Source of the DNA: CAZTAK01 sp964611585
Lineage (GTDB): Bacteria; Pseudomonadota; Alphaproteobacteria; SHVP01
DNA length: 40,259 nt
Direction of reading: 5' to 3'
Assembly (NCBI GenBank): GCA_964611585.1
Contig: CAZTAK010000018.1
Location: forward strand, 1-40,259
Program-made: the position numbers and the translations under genes
Shown here: positions 22,799 to 31,847 of the stretch, piece after piece
Position numbering within the stretch: the stretch's first letter is position 1
How the letters are laid out: every line of letters begins with the position of its first letter
Notes under the pieces: generated by a model
Seen by the model: the letters and a program-made list of their open reading frames with translations, nothing else
Told to the model about the DNA's origin: nothing
The model's database searches: none

Positions 22799-23467
22799 TT
22801 AGAAGTCGAGATCGGCATAGTGATCGGGTGGCGGCAGCCCGGCAATGCGGTCGGCGAGCAGCGGCCGAAAACTCGGCCGAGATTTGACCCGGGCATACCA
22901 GTCACGCGCACCCTCGTGCTGATCCCAGGGGACATCGCCGAGGTAATCGAGGCAACTCAGGTGCGCCGCCGCGGCGATGTCGGCCAGCCCGAAATCCTCG
23001 CCCGCCAGCCAGGTGCGACGCTCGCTCAGATAGCCGATGTAGTCGAGATGATAGCCGATGTTTTGCCGGCCCGCCCGGATCGCCTCGGAACTGGGGGCGC
23101 CCATCGCCATGAATCGCTTGAGAAGTTTTTCGTCGACCAGATTGACGGTGACTTCTTCGTTGAACTTGATGTCGAACCAGGCGGCGAGGCGGCGGGTTTC
23201 GGCGCGCGCCGCAACGCCGAACCCGACCAGCGGTTTGTCGGGGAAGGCTTCGTCGAGGTATTCGGCGATTGCCGTGCCGTCGGCAAGCGCGAGGCCCCCG
23301 TCCTCGACCAGTACGGGCACCACGCCGGCCGGGTTGAGGCGCAGGAAATCGTCGCGCCGTTCCCAGTATTTTTCGAACACGAGCTCGAACTCGAGCCCCT
23401 TTTCGCCCAAAATTACCCGCACCTTGCGGCTGAACGGGCACAACCAGAAATGATAGAGCTCACGCAT
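22799..23467 (-). CDS. fzlA: FtsZ-binding GST-like protein FzlA
   Basis: A 222-residue GST-fold protein. The N-terminus 'MRELYHFWLCPFSRKVRVIL' and the C-terminal tail ending 'HYADLDF' match my memory of Caulobacter FzlA, an essential protein that curves FtsZ filaments and links them to septal wall synthesis. Intermediate GST landmarks are 'NPAGVVPVLVEDG' and 'FGLADIAAAAHLSCLDYLGD'. Adjacent queG on the same strand is the common alphaproteobacterial neighbourhood. The ATG at 23467 is the family start, although the frame is open slightly upstream. If not FzlA, it is an ordinary GST. Confidence 0.8.
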   Translation of the reverse strand: MRELYHFWLCPFSRKVRVILGEKGLEFELVFEKYWERRDDFLRLNPAGVVPVLVEDGGLALADGTAIAEYLDEAFPDKPLVGFGVAARAETRRLAAWFDIKFNEEVTVNLVDEKLLKRFMAMGAPSSEAIRAGRQNIGYHLDYIGYLSERRTWLAGEDFGLADIAAAAHLSCLDYLGDVPWDQHEGARDWYARVKSRPSFRPLLADRIAGLPPPDHYADLDF

Positions 23468-23601
23468 GGGGGGACTGTAGCGCGCGCGGTGCGGCGCTGT
23501 CGCGCCCGGCACTTCCGCCTCCGATGCCGGTTGCGGAAATCCCCGCCCGCCGCCACCAGCGGATATGATGCGCCGGTCCGCGAACCAGGGGAGAGCTGGC
23601 C

Positions 23602-24372
23602 ATGGCCAAAGCGCTTGTAATCGTTCCGTTTCCTCTCGACGCCGAGGGCGTCGCCAACCGCCACCTGCAACTCGAGTCGGTCAAGCTCGGGCCCGATATC
23701 GACTTTGACTTCCGCCCGGTGAAGGCAAGCTGTACCAGCTTCATGAGCGACCACGACTGGGCGCTGATGGACATGGGGTGCTTCGAGGCGGGCCTGTCGG
23801 CAGAGGACGACGGCTATGACGCCGTGGTGATCGACAGCACCGCCGATTCGGCTGCCGGCGCGCTCCGCAGCGTCCTCGACATCCCGGTCATCGCGCCGGG
23901 ACGTACGTCCCTTTTGTATGCGCTGATGCTGGGATCCAAATTCGGGATTCTGGCGATGAACGAAGCCGGCTGCTTCAGCCATTGGCAATGGGTGGCACAG
24001 CGCCAGCTGACGCCGTTCTGCGCCGCGGTCGAACCGATCGGCAGCACTACCGACGTCGCCAAACTGATGGACGGCAAGGAAGACGAAATTCTGCCGCTGA
24101 TGAAGGCCGCCGCCGAGCGCGCGCTGGACAAGGGCGCCGAGGTCATCGTGCTGGGTTCGACAACGATGCACCAGGCGGGGACGTGGCTGAACGAAAACCT
24201 GCCGGTGCCGGTGGTCAATCCGGGGCCGCTTACCTACAAGATCGTCGAAACCGCCCTGGCGCTGGGCCACAGCCACAGCCGCAAGGGATTCCCGCGCCCG
24301 CAAACCGCCAAACTCGGCATGATCCACGCGATGCTCGACGCGGCCGCCGAATACGAAAAGGACCCGCAGTGA
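23602..24372 (+). CDS. Asp/Glu/hydantoin racemase-family protein lacking the catalytic cysteines
   Basis: A 256-residue protein with the two-lobed racemase fold. In true racemases each lobe supplies a cysteine. Here the matching positions read 'VIDSTADSAAG' and 'VLGSTTMHQAG', with Ser or Thr in place of both Cys. A subfamily with this pattern exists, and its chemistry is unsettled. The ATG at 23602 follows GGGGAGAG. The stop overlaps the GTG of a broken hydrolase gene as GTGA, which suggests the pair once formed a catabolic unit. Confidence 0.85.
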   Translation: MAKALVIVPFPLDAEGVANRHLQLESVKLGPDIDFDFRPVKASCTSFMSDHDWALMDMGCFEAGLSAEDDGYDAVVIDSTADSAAGALRSVLDIPVIAPGRTSLLYALMLGSKFGILAMNEAGCFSHWQWVAQRQLTPFCAAVEPIGSTTDVAKLMDGKEDEILPLMKAAAERALDKGAEVIVLGSTTMHQAGTWLNENLPVPVVNPGPLTYKIVETALALGHSHSRKGFPRPQTAKLGMIHAMLDAAAEYEKDPQ

Positions 24373-24572
24373 ACGGCATCAAGCGGGGCTTCGTCGAAAT
24401 CGCCGAGGGAGAGGTCCATTGCCGCCACAGGGGCGCCGACGAGACGGTGCCGTTTGTGATGCTGCATCCGGGGCCCACGTCTCGCCTGCGTTGCTCCCGC
24501 TGATCGAACGCCTGGCCCGCACCGCCGGGTGATTGCGCCCGACCGGCTGTCGTGTCGCGACCGTGATGGCTG
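24369..24572 (+). pseudogene. remnant of an alpha/beta hydrolase gene
   Basis: GTG at 24369 begins 'NGIKRGFVEIAEGEVHCRHRG' followed by 'VPFVMLHPGP', an alpha/beta-hydrolase N-terminus up to the oxyanion loop. Then the sense shifts frame ('ALLPLIERLAR', near 24480-24530) and shifts again ('RVIAPDRLSCRD', near 24532-24560), after which it is lost. At least two frameshifts and a 3' deletion of perhaps 200 codons are needed. The remnant ends at the 3' end of the convergent methyltransferase gene. Translated as is, the product would be 44 residues and inactive. Confidence 0.75.
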
Positions 24573-25076
24573 CTAGATCCAGCGCCGGGCGCGGGCCTTG
24601 TAAGCGCGGTAGGCGTCGCCGAATTTGGCTTCGAGATAGCGCTCCTCGCGCCCGATCACGCCATAGCGCATGACCAGCAAGACCGGAACCAGCAGCAGGG
24701 CGATGACCGGACTATCGATGGCGATAGCGATGCCGAGATAGATCAGCGTCATCGCGACATAGATCGGGTTCCGCGTGAGTCGGTAGATGCCGCCCGTCGC
24801 CAGGGCCGTCGCCGGCAGGTTGGTGGGAACATTGGTTCCGGCGATGCGAAAGCGCGCCATCGCCAGAGTCATAATGATGACCCCGGCAAGAGCGGCGGCG
24901 GCCCCCAGACCGTATTGCCACGGGAGCTCCAGCACGGGCGCCGGCCATAGGGCATCGAGCCCGAGGCCGGCAATCAAGGTGGCCAGATAGATGCGGGGCG
25001 GCCTCGCGATCACGCCCGGGTTGTCTGGAGTGCTTGCCGTTTGTTCGCCGTCCCTGGGCTCCGCCAGCGCCTTCAT
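24573..25076 (-). CDS. isoprenylcysteine carboxyl methyltransferase-family membrane protein
   Basis: A 167-residue protein with about four transmembrane helices. The family's SAM-binding signature 'GIYRLTRNPIYVAM' and the C-terminal 'REERYLEAKFGDAYRAYKAR' are clear, as in the ICMT / phospholipid-methyltransferase-like group. It likely methylates a membrane-bound substrate, unknown in bacteria. The ATG at 25076 follows a GGGGGGTG stretch; the open frame upstream runs through the regulator's operators and is discounted. It is divergent from the MarR gene and shares its control region, so regulation by it is probable. Confidence 0.87.
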   Translation of the reverse strand: MKALAEPRDGEQTASTPDNPGVIARPPRIYLATLIAGLGLDALWPAPVLELPWQYGLGAAAALAGVIIMTLAMARFRIAGTNVPTNLPATALATGGIYRLTRNPIYVAMTLIYLGIAIAIDSPVIALLLVPVLLVMRYGVIGREERYLEAKFGDAYRAYKARARRWI

Positions 25077-25106
25077 TTCACCCCCCCGGTCCCGCAATCT
25101 TCCATT

Positions 25107-25143
25107 TGACAATATACTTGTCATTATGACAATATAGTTGTCA
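25107..25143. promoter_or_regulatory. two tandem MarR-type operators
   Basis: TGACAA-tatac-TTGTCA (25107-25123) is repeated as TGACAA-tatag-TTGTCA (25127-25143). Each is a 17-bp palindrome, and the centres are exactly 20 bp apart, about two helical turns. They lie in the 97-nt gap between the divergent methyltransferase and MarR genes and include TTGACA, which could be the -35 of either promoter. Two dimers would bind the same DNA face and repress both genes. Confidence 0.8.
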
Positions 25144-25173
25144 ATTCGTTGGTTGCAAGAAGCGCCTGCCGGC

Positions 25174-25644
25174 ATGACCGCGATCACGGAAGGACCTGAA
25201 GCCGCTGCGAGCGGAGCCGCCCGTGCCGTGGTCGCATTGGCCCTCGAGGTGCTGCGCACCGGCTTTCGCCTCCGAAGCGTGGGCCAGTCGCGCGGTCTCG
25301 TGACCGGCTGGGGCGACGGCAATTGGGGACTGATGCATTCGCTGACAACCGAGGGCCCGCAGACCGTGCCGCAGATCGCCCGCGCCCGTCCCGTGGCGCG
25401 GCAACATATTCAAAAGCTCGCCAACGAGTTGGCGCGCGACGGGCTTGTCGACTTTATCGAGAACCCGGCCCATCGGCGGTCGCGGCTGGTGCGCCTCACA
25501 CCGAAGGGCAAGACAGAATACCAGCGCTTGTCCGGACAATTGATGGAGCTTGCCGCTGAAGTGGCGGATACGCTCGACGAGGACGAATTGCGCGCCGCCA
25601 CGCACGTGCTGGCAGAATTCCGCGAAAAGCTGGAGGCGCTTTAG
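25174..25644 (+). CDS. MarR-family transcriptional regulator
   Basis: A 156-residue winged-helix regulator. The helix-turn-helix lies at about 57-85 ('TVPQIARARPVARQHIQKLANEL'), with the wing 'DFIENPAHRRSRLVRLTPKG' and dimerisation helices at both ends. The C-terminal part ('DEDELRAATHVLAEFREKL') is typical MarR. The ATG at 25174 is preferred over a TTG at 25138 that lies inside the operator. It probably represses itself and the divergent methyltransferase gene through the paired operators, with a small-molecule ligand that cannot be guessed. Confidence 0.88.
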   Translation: MTAITEGPEAAASGAARAVVALALEVLRTGFRLRSVGQSRGLVTGWGDGNWGLMHSLTTEGPQTVPQIARARPVARQHIQKLANELARDGLVDFIENPAHRRSRLVRLTPKGKTEYQRLSGQLMELAAEVADTLDEDELRAATHVLAEFREKLEAL

Positions 25645-25658
25645 GCCCGCGCCGCCGG

Positions 25659-28600
25659 TCAGGCGATGGCCTGGGGGCTCTTGTCCGACAGCGGTTCTTC
25701 CAGCGCCTGCAGGATTTCGTGGGGCACGATCTGCCAGAACTTGCCGACTTCCAGATCCCAGTGGATCAGCAGGTCGGCGGCGAAGGTGCTTTGGGTTTCG
25801 CGCACGTGTTCCTCGACCAGGCCCCGCAGCACGCCTTCCCAATGGGCCGAGTCGATTCGCTGCCAGGTGACGTGCTCCGGATTGACCCCGAGTTCGAAGG
25901 TGTTCCCGACGTCATAGACGAACGCCATGCCGCCGGTCATGCCGGCCGCAAAGTTGAGGCCCACGGGTCCGAGAATGACCGCGGTGCCGCCGGTCATGTA
26001 TTCGCAGCCGTTGGCGCCGCACCCTTCGACAACGACGGCCGCACCTGAATTGCGCACCGCAAACCGTTCGCCCGCCTGCCCGGCCGCGAACAGTTTTCCC
26101 GACGACGCGCCGTACAGCACCGTATTGCCGATAATGGTGTTTTCGTTACTGGTAATGGGGCTGGAAGGGATCGGCCGGACGACGATGGTTCCGCCCGAGA
26201 GCCCCTTGCCGACGTAATCGTTGGCGTCGCCGAAAACCTCGATCTTCAGGCCCTGCACCGCGAACGCGCCCAGCGACTGGCCGGCCGAGCCGCGCAGGCG
26301 CACCGTGATGTGGCCCGGTTTGAGGCCATCCATCCCGAAGCGCCGCACCAGTTTGGACGAAAGTTTGGTGCCGATGGCACGATGCGTATTTCGGATGGTG
26401 TAGGCGAGTTGCATTTTCTCGCCGACATCGAACACCGCATCGGCATCTTCAATCATTTGCGCGTCGAGTGTTTCGGAAACCTCGTTGCGGCCCTCGATCG
26501 AATACGTCTGCGGCAGCCCACCGGCGTCGGCCTGCACCAGCAGGGGGTTGAGATCGAGATCGTCGAGGTGCGGCGAGCCGCGGCTGACCTGGGTTAAGAG
26601 ATCGGTCCGGCCGACAACGTCCTTGAGCGAACGGTAGCCGAGGCCGGCCAGAATCTCGCGAATCTCTTCGGCCATGAAACTGATGAGGTTGACCACTTTT
26701 TCCGGCGTGCCCTCGAATTTCTCGCGCAAATCGCGGCGCTGGGTGCAAATCCCCACCGGGCAGGTGTTGGAATGGCACTGGCGCACCAGGATACAACCCA
26801 TCGCCACCAGGCCGATGGTGCCGATGGAATATTCCTCGGCCCCCATCATCGCCGCGATGACGATGTCGCGCCCGGTCTTGAGGCCGCCGTCGGTCCGCAG
26901 GATTACCCGATGGCGCAGATGATTGAGCGTCAGCACCTGGGTGACTTCGGTCAGTCCCATTTCCCACGGCACGCCCGCGTACTTGATCGAACTTTGCGGG
27001 CTCGCGCCGGTGCCGCCGGAATTGCCGGAGATCATGATGACGTCGGCCTTGGCCCTGGCAACACCGGCCGCAATCGTGCCGACACCGGCCTCAGCCACCA
27101 GCTTGACGCAAACGCGCGCCTTCGGATTGATCTGTTTGAGGTCGTAGATCAGTTGCGCGAGGTCTTCGATCGAATAGATGTCATGGTGCGGCGGCGGCGA
27201 AATCAACGTGACACCGGGGGTCGAGTTGCGCAGCTTGGCGATCAGTTCGGTCACCTTGAAGCCCGGCAACTGGCCACCTTCGCCGGGCTTGGCGCCCTGC
27301 GCGATCTTGATCTCGATTTCTCTGCAATTGTTGAGATATTCGGCGGTGACACCGAAACGACCCGAGGCCACCTGCTTGATTTCTGAATTGGCGTTGTCGC
27401 CGTTGGGCCACGGGCGATAGCGGTGACGGGATTCTCCGCCTTCGCCGGAGTCCGACTTCGCGCCGATGCGGTTGAGCGCAATCGCAAGCGTTTCATGCGC
27501 CTCGGGACTGAGCGCGCCCAGCGACATCGCCCCGCCCACGAACCGCTTGCGGATTTCGGTAATCGATTCGACCTCGTCCAGGGAAATCGTGTCACGGTCC
27601 GACTGAAAATCCAGCAGGTCGCGCAGATTGACCGGCGGCATCCGGTAGACGCCCTCGGCATACTTGCGATACAGCGAATAGGATTCCGAACCGACCGCAC
27701 TCTGCAACACATGGATCAGCCGCCCGTCGAAGGCGTGAGCCTCACCGCCTTGGCGGAACCGGTAGATGCCGCCCACCGGCAGGTGAACCACGTCGCTGCC
27801 GTAGGCCTTGGCGTGCTGGTCCAGGACCTTGCGCTCGATGCCGGGCAGGCCGATACCTGAAATGCGCGAAGCCATACCGGGGAAGAACTCATCCACCATC
27901 GCCCGTGACAGGCCGACCGCCTCGAAATTGTAGCCGCCGCGATAGGACGAAAGCACGGCGATGCCCATTTTCGACATCACCTTCAAGATCCCCGCGTTGA
28001 CCGCCTCGCGGTAGCGGGCGAAACAGGAATCGAGATCGAGATCGCCAAACAGGCCGCGCCCCCGGCGGTCGGCAATCACTTCCTGCGCCAGATAGGCGTC
28101 GATCGTGGTGGCGCCGACACCGATTAGGACGGCGAAATAGTGCACGTCAAGACATTCCGCCGAGCGCACGTTGAGCGAGGCAAAACCACGCAGGCCCTGT
28201 TCCACCAGATGCATGTGAACGCCGCCAGCGGCGAGAATCGTCGGCACCGGAGCCCGTTCCGCCCCCATGCGCTCGTCGCTCAGGAACAGGTGCACCGCAC
28301 CGCGCCGCACCGCGTCTTCGGCCTCTTCGCGAATCCGCGTCATGGCTGCACGCAAGGTCTCGCCGCCGTCGCCACAAGCAAAGGTGCAATCGATCTCGGC
28401 GGCCTTGGCGCCGACATGGGCGCGCAGGGTATCGTATTCACCCGACAGCAGGACCGGTGATTCGAGCATCATCGATTCGGCCCGCTGCCCGCCATTCAAC
28501 AGGACGTTGCCGAGGTTTCCGAGCCGTGTTTTCAGACTCATCACGCGGCGTTCGCGCAGACTGTCGATCGGCGGGTTGGTGACCTGGCTGAACTGTTGAC

Positions 28601-30230
28601 GGAAGAAATCCTGCAGGCCGCGGTATTGATCTGAAAGGACGGCGAGCGGCGTATCATCCCCCATCGACCCGGTCGGTTCCTTGCCGGTCTCCACCATCGG
28701 ATGAAGAATAAGTTCGATTACTTCGAGGCTGTGGCCGACGGCAATCTGGCGGCGTTTCATACCGGCGGTATCGAGAAGCCGGGACCGCGGGCTGCCGGCC
28801 AGAATCGAATCGATCGGGACAATGGATTGGACCCAATCTTCGTAGGGGTCGGCAGACGCCAGCAGGTCCTTAAGATCGCGGTCGCGGTAGAACCGCCCAA
28901 GTTCGAGATCGACGCCGACCATTTCACCCCGCCCGACGCGGCCCTTTTCCACCACCAGCGATTCGGGAATCGGCACCATGCCGGTTTCCGAGCCAACGAA
29001 CAGAAGCCCGTCACCGGTGAGCGTGTAGCGCATCGGACGGAGGCCGTTCCGGTCCATGCCGCCGATTACCCAGCGCCCGTCGGTCGCGGCAATCGCGGAG
29101 GGGCCGTCCCAGGGCTCCATGATGGCGGTGCAAAAGGCATACATGGCGCGATGGGACTCCGGCATCGTCGGATCGTTCGACCAGGCTTCCGGAATCATCA
29201 TCGTCTTGGCCATGGGCGCACTGCGCCCGGCCTGAACCAGCACCTCGAACACCGCGTCGAGCGACGCCGAGTCGGATCCGCCGGACTGCACGATGGGCCG
29301 GATGTCGTCGATACAGTCGCCGAACACGTCCGAGGCCATACGCGGTTCGTGGCTGTGCATCCAGTTGACGTTGCCCTTCAGCGTGTTGATTTCGCCGTTG
29401 TGGGCCAGTACGCGGAACGGCTGGGCGTTGCGCCAGTTGGGGAACGTGTTGGTCGAATAGCGCTGGTGATAGATGGCGAATTTCGAGGCGAACATGTCGT
29501 CGAGCAAATCGGGATAGAACGCCGACAACTGCTCCGCCAGGAACATGCCCTTGTAGATGATCGACCGGCACGACAGCGAGCAAATATAGAAATCGTCGCT
29601 GATGTGGCGCTCGAGAACGCGATTCTCGATCCGGCGGCGAATGATGAACAGGTCGCGCTCGAATTCGCCCTCGGGAACACCGCGCCCGTTGGCAATCATG
29701 ATCTGCTCGATCTCGGGCCGGGTCGCGTTAGCTTTCTCGCCGATTACCGAGACATCGACCGGTACCTGGCGCCAGCCGTAAATGTGGTGCCCGAAGCGCA
29801 GGATTTCGGTTTCGACCGCCGACCGGCACGCTTCCTGCGCATGGAAGTTGGTCTTGGGCAGGAATACCTGGCCCACCGCCAGAAGGCCGCTGCCGACTTC
29901 GTGGCCGGTGCGGGCAATGTGCGTGCGGAAGTAGTCCTGCGGGATCTGAAGGTGGATGCCGGCGCCGTCGCCGGTCTTGCCGTCGGCATCGACAGCGCCC
30001 CGGTGCCACACCGCTTTGAGCGCGTCGATTCCGGCTTCGACCACGGCACGGCGCGGTTCGCCGTCAACCGAGGCAACCAGGCCGACGCCGCAGCTTTCAT
30101 GCTCCTCGGCCGGGTCGTAGAGACCGTTTTCGGCCAGGTGCGCGGCATTGCGGCGCCACGCGGCGACCCATTCCGCAGCAGCCCTTACCGCGGCGCCCTT
30201 GGCGCTCGCGGGATCCCGGCGGGCGCTCAT
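25659..30230 (-). CDS. gltB: glutamate synthase (NADPH) large subunit
   Basis: A 1523-residue GOGAT alpha chain, which with GltD converts glutamine and 2-oxoglutarate to two glutamates. The N-terminal Ntn-type glutaminase begins at C47 ('HESCGVGLVAS'), so residues 1-46 are a propeptide to be removed. The FMN-binding synthase domain includes 'GAKPGEGGQLPG'. The [3Fe-4S] cysteines are in 'CILVRQCHSNTCPVGICT', and the C-terminal right-handed beta-helix contains 'EGCGANGCEYMTGG'. All domains are complete. The ATG overlaps the gltD stop as ATGA, so the small subunit gene comes first, opposite to E. coli. Confidence 0.98.
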   Translation of the reverse strand: MSARRDPASAKGAAVRAAAEWVAAWRRNAAHLAENGLYDPAEEHESCGVGLVASVDGEPRRAVVEAGIDALKAVWHRGAVDADGKTGDGAGIHLQIPQDYFRTHIARTGHEVGSGLLAVGQVFLPKTNFHAQEACRSAVETEILRFGHHIYGWRQVPVDVSVIGEKANATRPEIEQIMIANGRGVPEGEFERDLFIIRRRIENRVLERHISDDFYICSLSCRSIIYKGMFLAEQLSAFYPDLLDDMFASKFAIYHQRYSTNTFPNWRNAQPFRVLAHNGEINTLKGNVNWMHSHEPRMASDVFGDCIDDIRPIVQSGGSDSASLDAVFEVLVQAGRSAPMAKTMMIPEAWSNDPTMPESHRAMYAFCTAIMEPWDGPSAIAATDGRWVIGGMDRNGLRPMRYTLTGDGLLFVGSETGMVPIPESLVVEKGRVGRGEMVGVDLELGRFYRDRDLKDLLASADPYEDWVQSIVPIDSILAGSPRSRLLDTAGMKRRQIAVGHSLEVIELILHPMVETGKEPTGSMGDDTPLAVLSDQYRGLQDFFRQQFSQVTNPPIDSLRERRVMSLKTRLGNLGNVLLNGGQRAESMMLESPVLLSGEYDTLRAHVGAKAAEIDCTFACGDGGETLRAAMTRIREEAEDAVRRGAVHLFLSDERMGAERAPVPTILAAGGVHMHLVEQGLRGFASLNVRSAECLDVHYFAVLIGVGATTIDAYLAQEVIADRRGRGLFGDLDLDSCFARYREAVNAGILKVMSKMGIAVLSSYRGGYNFEAVGLSRAMVDEFFPGMASRISGIGLPGIERKVLDQHAKAYGSDVVHLPVGGIYRFRQGGEAHAFDGRLIHVLQSAVGSESYSLYRKYAEGVYRMPPVNLRDLLDFQSDRDTISLDEVESITEIRKRFVGGAMSLGALSPEAHETLAIALNRIGAKSDSGEGGESRHRYRPWPNGDNANSEIKQVASGRFGVTAEYLNNCREIEIKIAQGAKPGEGGQLPGFKVTELIAKLRNSTPGVTLISPPPHHDIYSIEDLAQLIYDLKQINPKARVCVKLVAEAGVGTIAAGVARAKADVIMISGNSGGTGASPQSSIKYAGVPWEMGLTEVTQVLTLNHLRHRVILRTDGGLKTGRDIVIAAMMGAEEYSIGTIGLVAMGCILVRQCHSNTCPVGICTQRRDLREKFEGTPEKVVNLISFMAEEIREILAGLGYRSLKDVVGRTDLLTQVSRGSPHLDDLDLNPLLVQADAGGLPQTYSIEGRNEVSETLDAQMIEDADAVFDVGEKMQLAYTIRNTHRAIGTKLSSKLVRRFGMDGLKPGHITVRLRGSAGQSLGAFAVQGLKIEVFGDANDYVGKGLSGGTIVVRPIPSSPITSNENTIIGNTVLYGASSGKLFAAGQAGERFAVRNSGAAVVVEGCGANGCEYMTGGTAVILGPVGLNFAAGMTGGMAFVYDVGNTFELGVNPEHVTWQRIDSAHWEGVLRGLVEEHVRETQSTFAADLLIHWDLEVGKFWQIVPHEILQALEEPLSDKSPQAIA

Positions 30231-31681
30231 GACGCGGCCCAGACCGGTTCCGCTTCGACCTCGCCCACCTGGCGCGCGCCGAGAAAGGCGTGGATCGAAG
30301 TGGCGGCGGCGCGCCCATCGCGGATCGCCCAGACCACCAGCGAAGCGCCGCGCACGATGTCGCCGGCAGCGAACACACCGTCGAGATTGGTCATCATGGT
30401 GCGGTTATCGATGTGGATTGTGCCCCAACGGGTAAGCCCGAGTTCGGGTTCATCGAACAGGACCGGCAGGTCCTCGGGCGCGAACCCCAAAGCCTGAACC
30501 ACAATGTCGGCCGGTATTTCAAAGTTCGAGTCGGGCACCACTTCCGGTGTCTGGCGGCCCGACGCATCGGGCGCCCCGAGGCGAATGCGGACGGCGCGCA
30601 CGGCCCGGATGCCGCCGTCGCCGAGATAGGCCTCGGGCGCCGCCAGCCAGACAAATTCGATGCCCTCTTCCTCGGCGTGGGTTACCTCGCGCATCGAGCC
30701 CGGCATGTTGCGGCGGTCGCGCCGGTAGAGGCACTTGACCGACTGGGCGCCCTGACGAACGGCGGTGCGGACGCAGTCCATCGCGGTATCGCCGCCGCCG
30801 ATCACGACCACGTTCTTGCCCACCGCATTCAGAGCGCCGGAATCGTATTCCGGCACTGCATCGCCAAGGCAATTGCGGTTCGAAGCGGTCAGGAACGCCA
30901 TCGCCTGCACAATGTTGCCAAGGCCGGCCCCGGGCACGGCAAGGTCGTGGGCCTCGTAGACCCCGGTCGCGATCAGCACCACATCGTGGCGGGCGCGGAG
31001 ATCGGCCAGCGTGGCGTCGCGCCCGATCTCGAATTCGAGATGAAACCGCACCCCGCCCGCCACCAGCAGATCGGCACGGCGGGCGACGATTTCCTTCTCC
31101 AGCTTGAAATTGGGAATGCCGTAAACCAGCAATCCGCCGGCCCGGTCGTAGCGGTCGTAGATGTCGACGCCATAGCCGAGGCCACGTAGTTCCTCGGCAG
31201 CGGCAAGGCCCGCCGGGCCGGCGCCGACGATGCCGATGCTTTCGTCGCGCTCGGTTTTCGGCAGCGGCGGCTTGATCCAGCCCCGATCCCAGGCGGTGTC
31301 CGTGATGTAGCGTTCGACCGACCCGATGGTGACCGCTTCGAAGCCTTTCTCGATCACGCAGTTGCCTTCGCACAACCGGTCCTGGGGACAGACGCGGCCG
31401 CAAATCTCGGGCATGTTGTTGGTCGCCGACGAGAGGGCGTAGGCTTCTTCCAGCCGCCCTTCGGCCGTCATCAGCAGCCAGTCGGGGATGTTGTTGTGGA
31501 GCGGACAATGCAGCTGGCAGAACGGGACCCCGCACTGCGAGCACCGGCTTGCCTGCTCTCCGGCCTTGGCCTCGGCATAGGCGAGATAGATTTCGTCGAA
31601 GTCCTGGGTGCGGCGACCCGCCGGACGTATTTCCGGCATGGCCTGCGCAACGTCGATAAACTTTAGGGTGCGTGTCGGCAT
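30227..31681 (-). CDS. gltD: glutamate synthase (NADPH) small subunit
   Basis: A 484-residue FAD- and iron-sulphur-containing subunit that passes electrons from NADPH to GltB. The two [4Fe-4S] clusters are supplied by 'CSQCGVPFCQLHCP' and 'CGRVCPQDRLCEGNC'. FAD binds at 'GIVGAGPAGLAAAE' and NADPH at 'VVVIGGGDTAMDC'. The start 'MPTRTLKFIDV' at 31681 gives the normal family length; an upstream TTG in the same frame (31735) would add 18 unrelated residues. It is translationally coupled to gltB. Confidence 0.97.
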   Translation of the reverse strand: MPTRTLKFIDVAQAMPEIRPAGRRTQDFDEIYLAYAEAKAGEQASRCSQCGVPFCQLHCPLHNNIPDWLLMTAEGRLEEAYALSSATNNMPEICGRVCPQDRLCEGNCVIEKGFEAVTIGSVERYITDTAWDRGWIKPPLPKTERDESIGIVGAGPAGLAAAEELRGLGYGVDIYDRYDRAGGLLVYGIPNFKLEKEIVARRADLLVAGGVRFHLEFEIGRDATLADLRARHDVVLIATGVYEAHDLAVPGAGLGNIVQAMAFLTASNRNCLGDAVPEYDSGALNAVGKNVVVIGGGDTAMDCVRTAVRQGAQSVKCLYRRDRRNMPGSMREVTHAEEEGIEFVWLAAPEAYLGDGGIRAVRAVRIRLGAPDASGRQTPEVVPDSNFEIPADIVVQALGFAPEDLPVLFDEPELGLTRWGTIHIDNRTMMTNLDGVFAAGDIVRGASLVVWAIRDGRAAATSIHAFLGARQVGEVEAEPVWAAS

Positions 31682-31818
31682 ACCGTTCCCAGAAACAGGA
31701 CTTCCGGCGGAAATATTAATCCCGTCGGTCTCCAAACTTTACGCGACCCGGCCCGATCGCGCGAGCAGAAACGCTTGAGTCGGTCATAAATACTGTCTCA
31801 TCGACAAATTTTCGGCGG

Positions 31819-31847
31819 TTTTAAACCAAAAATGGCACATCTTTCAA
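31819..31847 (-). promoter_or_regulatory. possible gltD promoter
   Basis: Minus strand TTGAAA (31847-31842), a 17-nt spacer and TTAAAA (31824-31819), about 135 nt upstream of the gltD ATG, within the most AT-rich part of the gap. Confidence 0.35.

Noticed and set aside
28701..30497. 598-codon open frame opposite gltB
   Set aside because: Antisense shadow of a highly conserved gene; the composition is typical of reverse-complement codons.
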